A stretch of 64,000 bases of DNA from Rhodopila globiformis (GTDB taxonomy: Bacteria > Pseudomonadota > Alphaproteobacteria > Acetobacterales > Acetobacteraceae): assembly GCF_002937115.1 (NCBI RefSeq), contig NZ_NHRY01000266.1:1-64000 (forward strand), in the 5' to 3' direction. Shown piece after piece: positions 63,862 to 64,000 of this stretch. The notes under the pieces are model-generated. The model made no database searches and had not been told where the DNA came from. It saw only the letters and a program-made list of their open reading frames with translations. The position numbers and the translations under genes are program-made. The number at the start of each line of letters is the position of its first letter. Within the stretch, counting starts at the first letter, position 1.

Positions 63862-64000
63862 TTACCGCAACTGGGCAATGAAAGCGGCTTCATCGCCGGG
63901 TTCAAGACAACGGCAATCCAGGAACAGACGCCCCTGCGCGATGCGGCCGATGATCGGCCGCGGCAGACTCCTGAGGAAATTTGCTAATTCTTCCAGAGAT
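63862..64000 (-). CDS. selA: L-seryl-tRNA(Sec) selenium transferase, C-terminal end (partial)
   Basis: The visible 45 residues read (S)[18 protein letters not shown], then [20 protein letters not shown], then FIAQLR and stop. This is the characteristic SelA C-terminus (IGRI..GRL.LD.RCLE). The rest lies beyond the window end at 64000. The enzyme converts Ser-tRNA(Sec) to Sec-tRNA(Sec) using selenophosphate and PLP. It is directly followed by its own tRNA gene, so the two are probably one unit. Confidence 0.9.
   Translation of the reverse strand, partial: SLEELANFLRSLPRPIIGRIAQGRLFLDCRCLEPGDEAAFIAQLR

Noticed and set aside
63862-64000. A selenoprotein gene next to tRNA-Sec
   Set aside because: The visible reading frame matches the SelA C-terminus and has no in-frame TGA before its stop.

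Overview
The window is one continuous stretch of a high-GC chromosome with alphaproteobacterial content, most likely Rhodospirillales/Acetobacterales. Signs of this are the tkt-gap-pgk glycolytic group, a TrcR (DUF1013) cell-cycle regulator, a hopanoid transporter (hpnN), the DUF6468/MotE/CheZ flagellar genes, a DUF1192 gene and a pyrB-pyrC-like pair. Taxonomy is inferred from gene families only; no rRNA gene is present.

Layout. 0.3-8.6 kb, minus strand: pgk, a two-gene ATPase/TOPRIM-like cassette wedged between pgk and gap, then gap, tkt, purK, purE and a small YdcH protein. 8.7-11.5 kb: a second YdcH protein, trcR, a DUF1192 gene, an hsp20 gene with a probable ROSE thermometer leader, and rpmE. 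11.6-25.3 kb: hpnN, an agmatinase-family gene, arylamine N-acetyltransferase, an esterase/phosphotriesterase-like/GMC oxidoreductase operon, a general-stress operon (KGG-repeat, glycine-rich and DUF892 proteins), an MFS exporter with YceI, and a flavin reductase. 25.9-40.3 kb: accessory metabolism (c-type cytochrome, branched-chain amino acid binding protein, amidohydrolase, dehydrogenases, a second esterase, S49 peptidase, CHRD protein) plus an AT-richer patch carrying a DUF4258/DUF2283 pair. 40.5-51.5 kb: flagellar/chemotaxis block with divergent transcription, flgF-flgG-flgA-flgH leftward and fliL-fliM rightward, followed by DUF6468, motE, cheY, cheZ and a 1007-residue exported protein. 51.6-57.5 kb: speD, speE, cpoB, tilS, ftsH. 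58.5-61.2 kb: pyrB, a dihydroorotase-like pseudoenzyme and a DUF3574 lipoprotein. 61.2-64 kb: two tandem OmpA-family genes, tRNA-Sec and the 3' end of selA.

The most interesting candidate system is the ATPase plus DUF3226 (TOPRIM-like) pair at 1508-3240. It has lower GC than its surroundings, is nearly overlapping, interrupts a glycolytic operon, and has the two-gene architecture of known defence systems such as PARIS and RloAB/AbiL. A second candidate is the DUF4258/DUF2283 pair.

Almost every long intergenic space is filled by dispersed palindromic repeats. Several are nested (a long perfect or near-perfect inverted repeat enclosing another), with no transposase in the window. Apparent ORFs opposite the real genes are shadows caused by high GC and are not listed.
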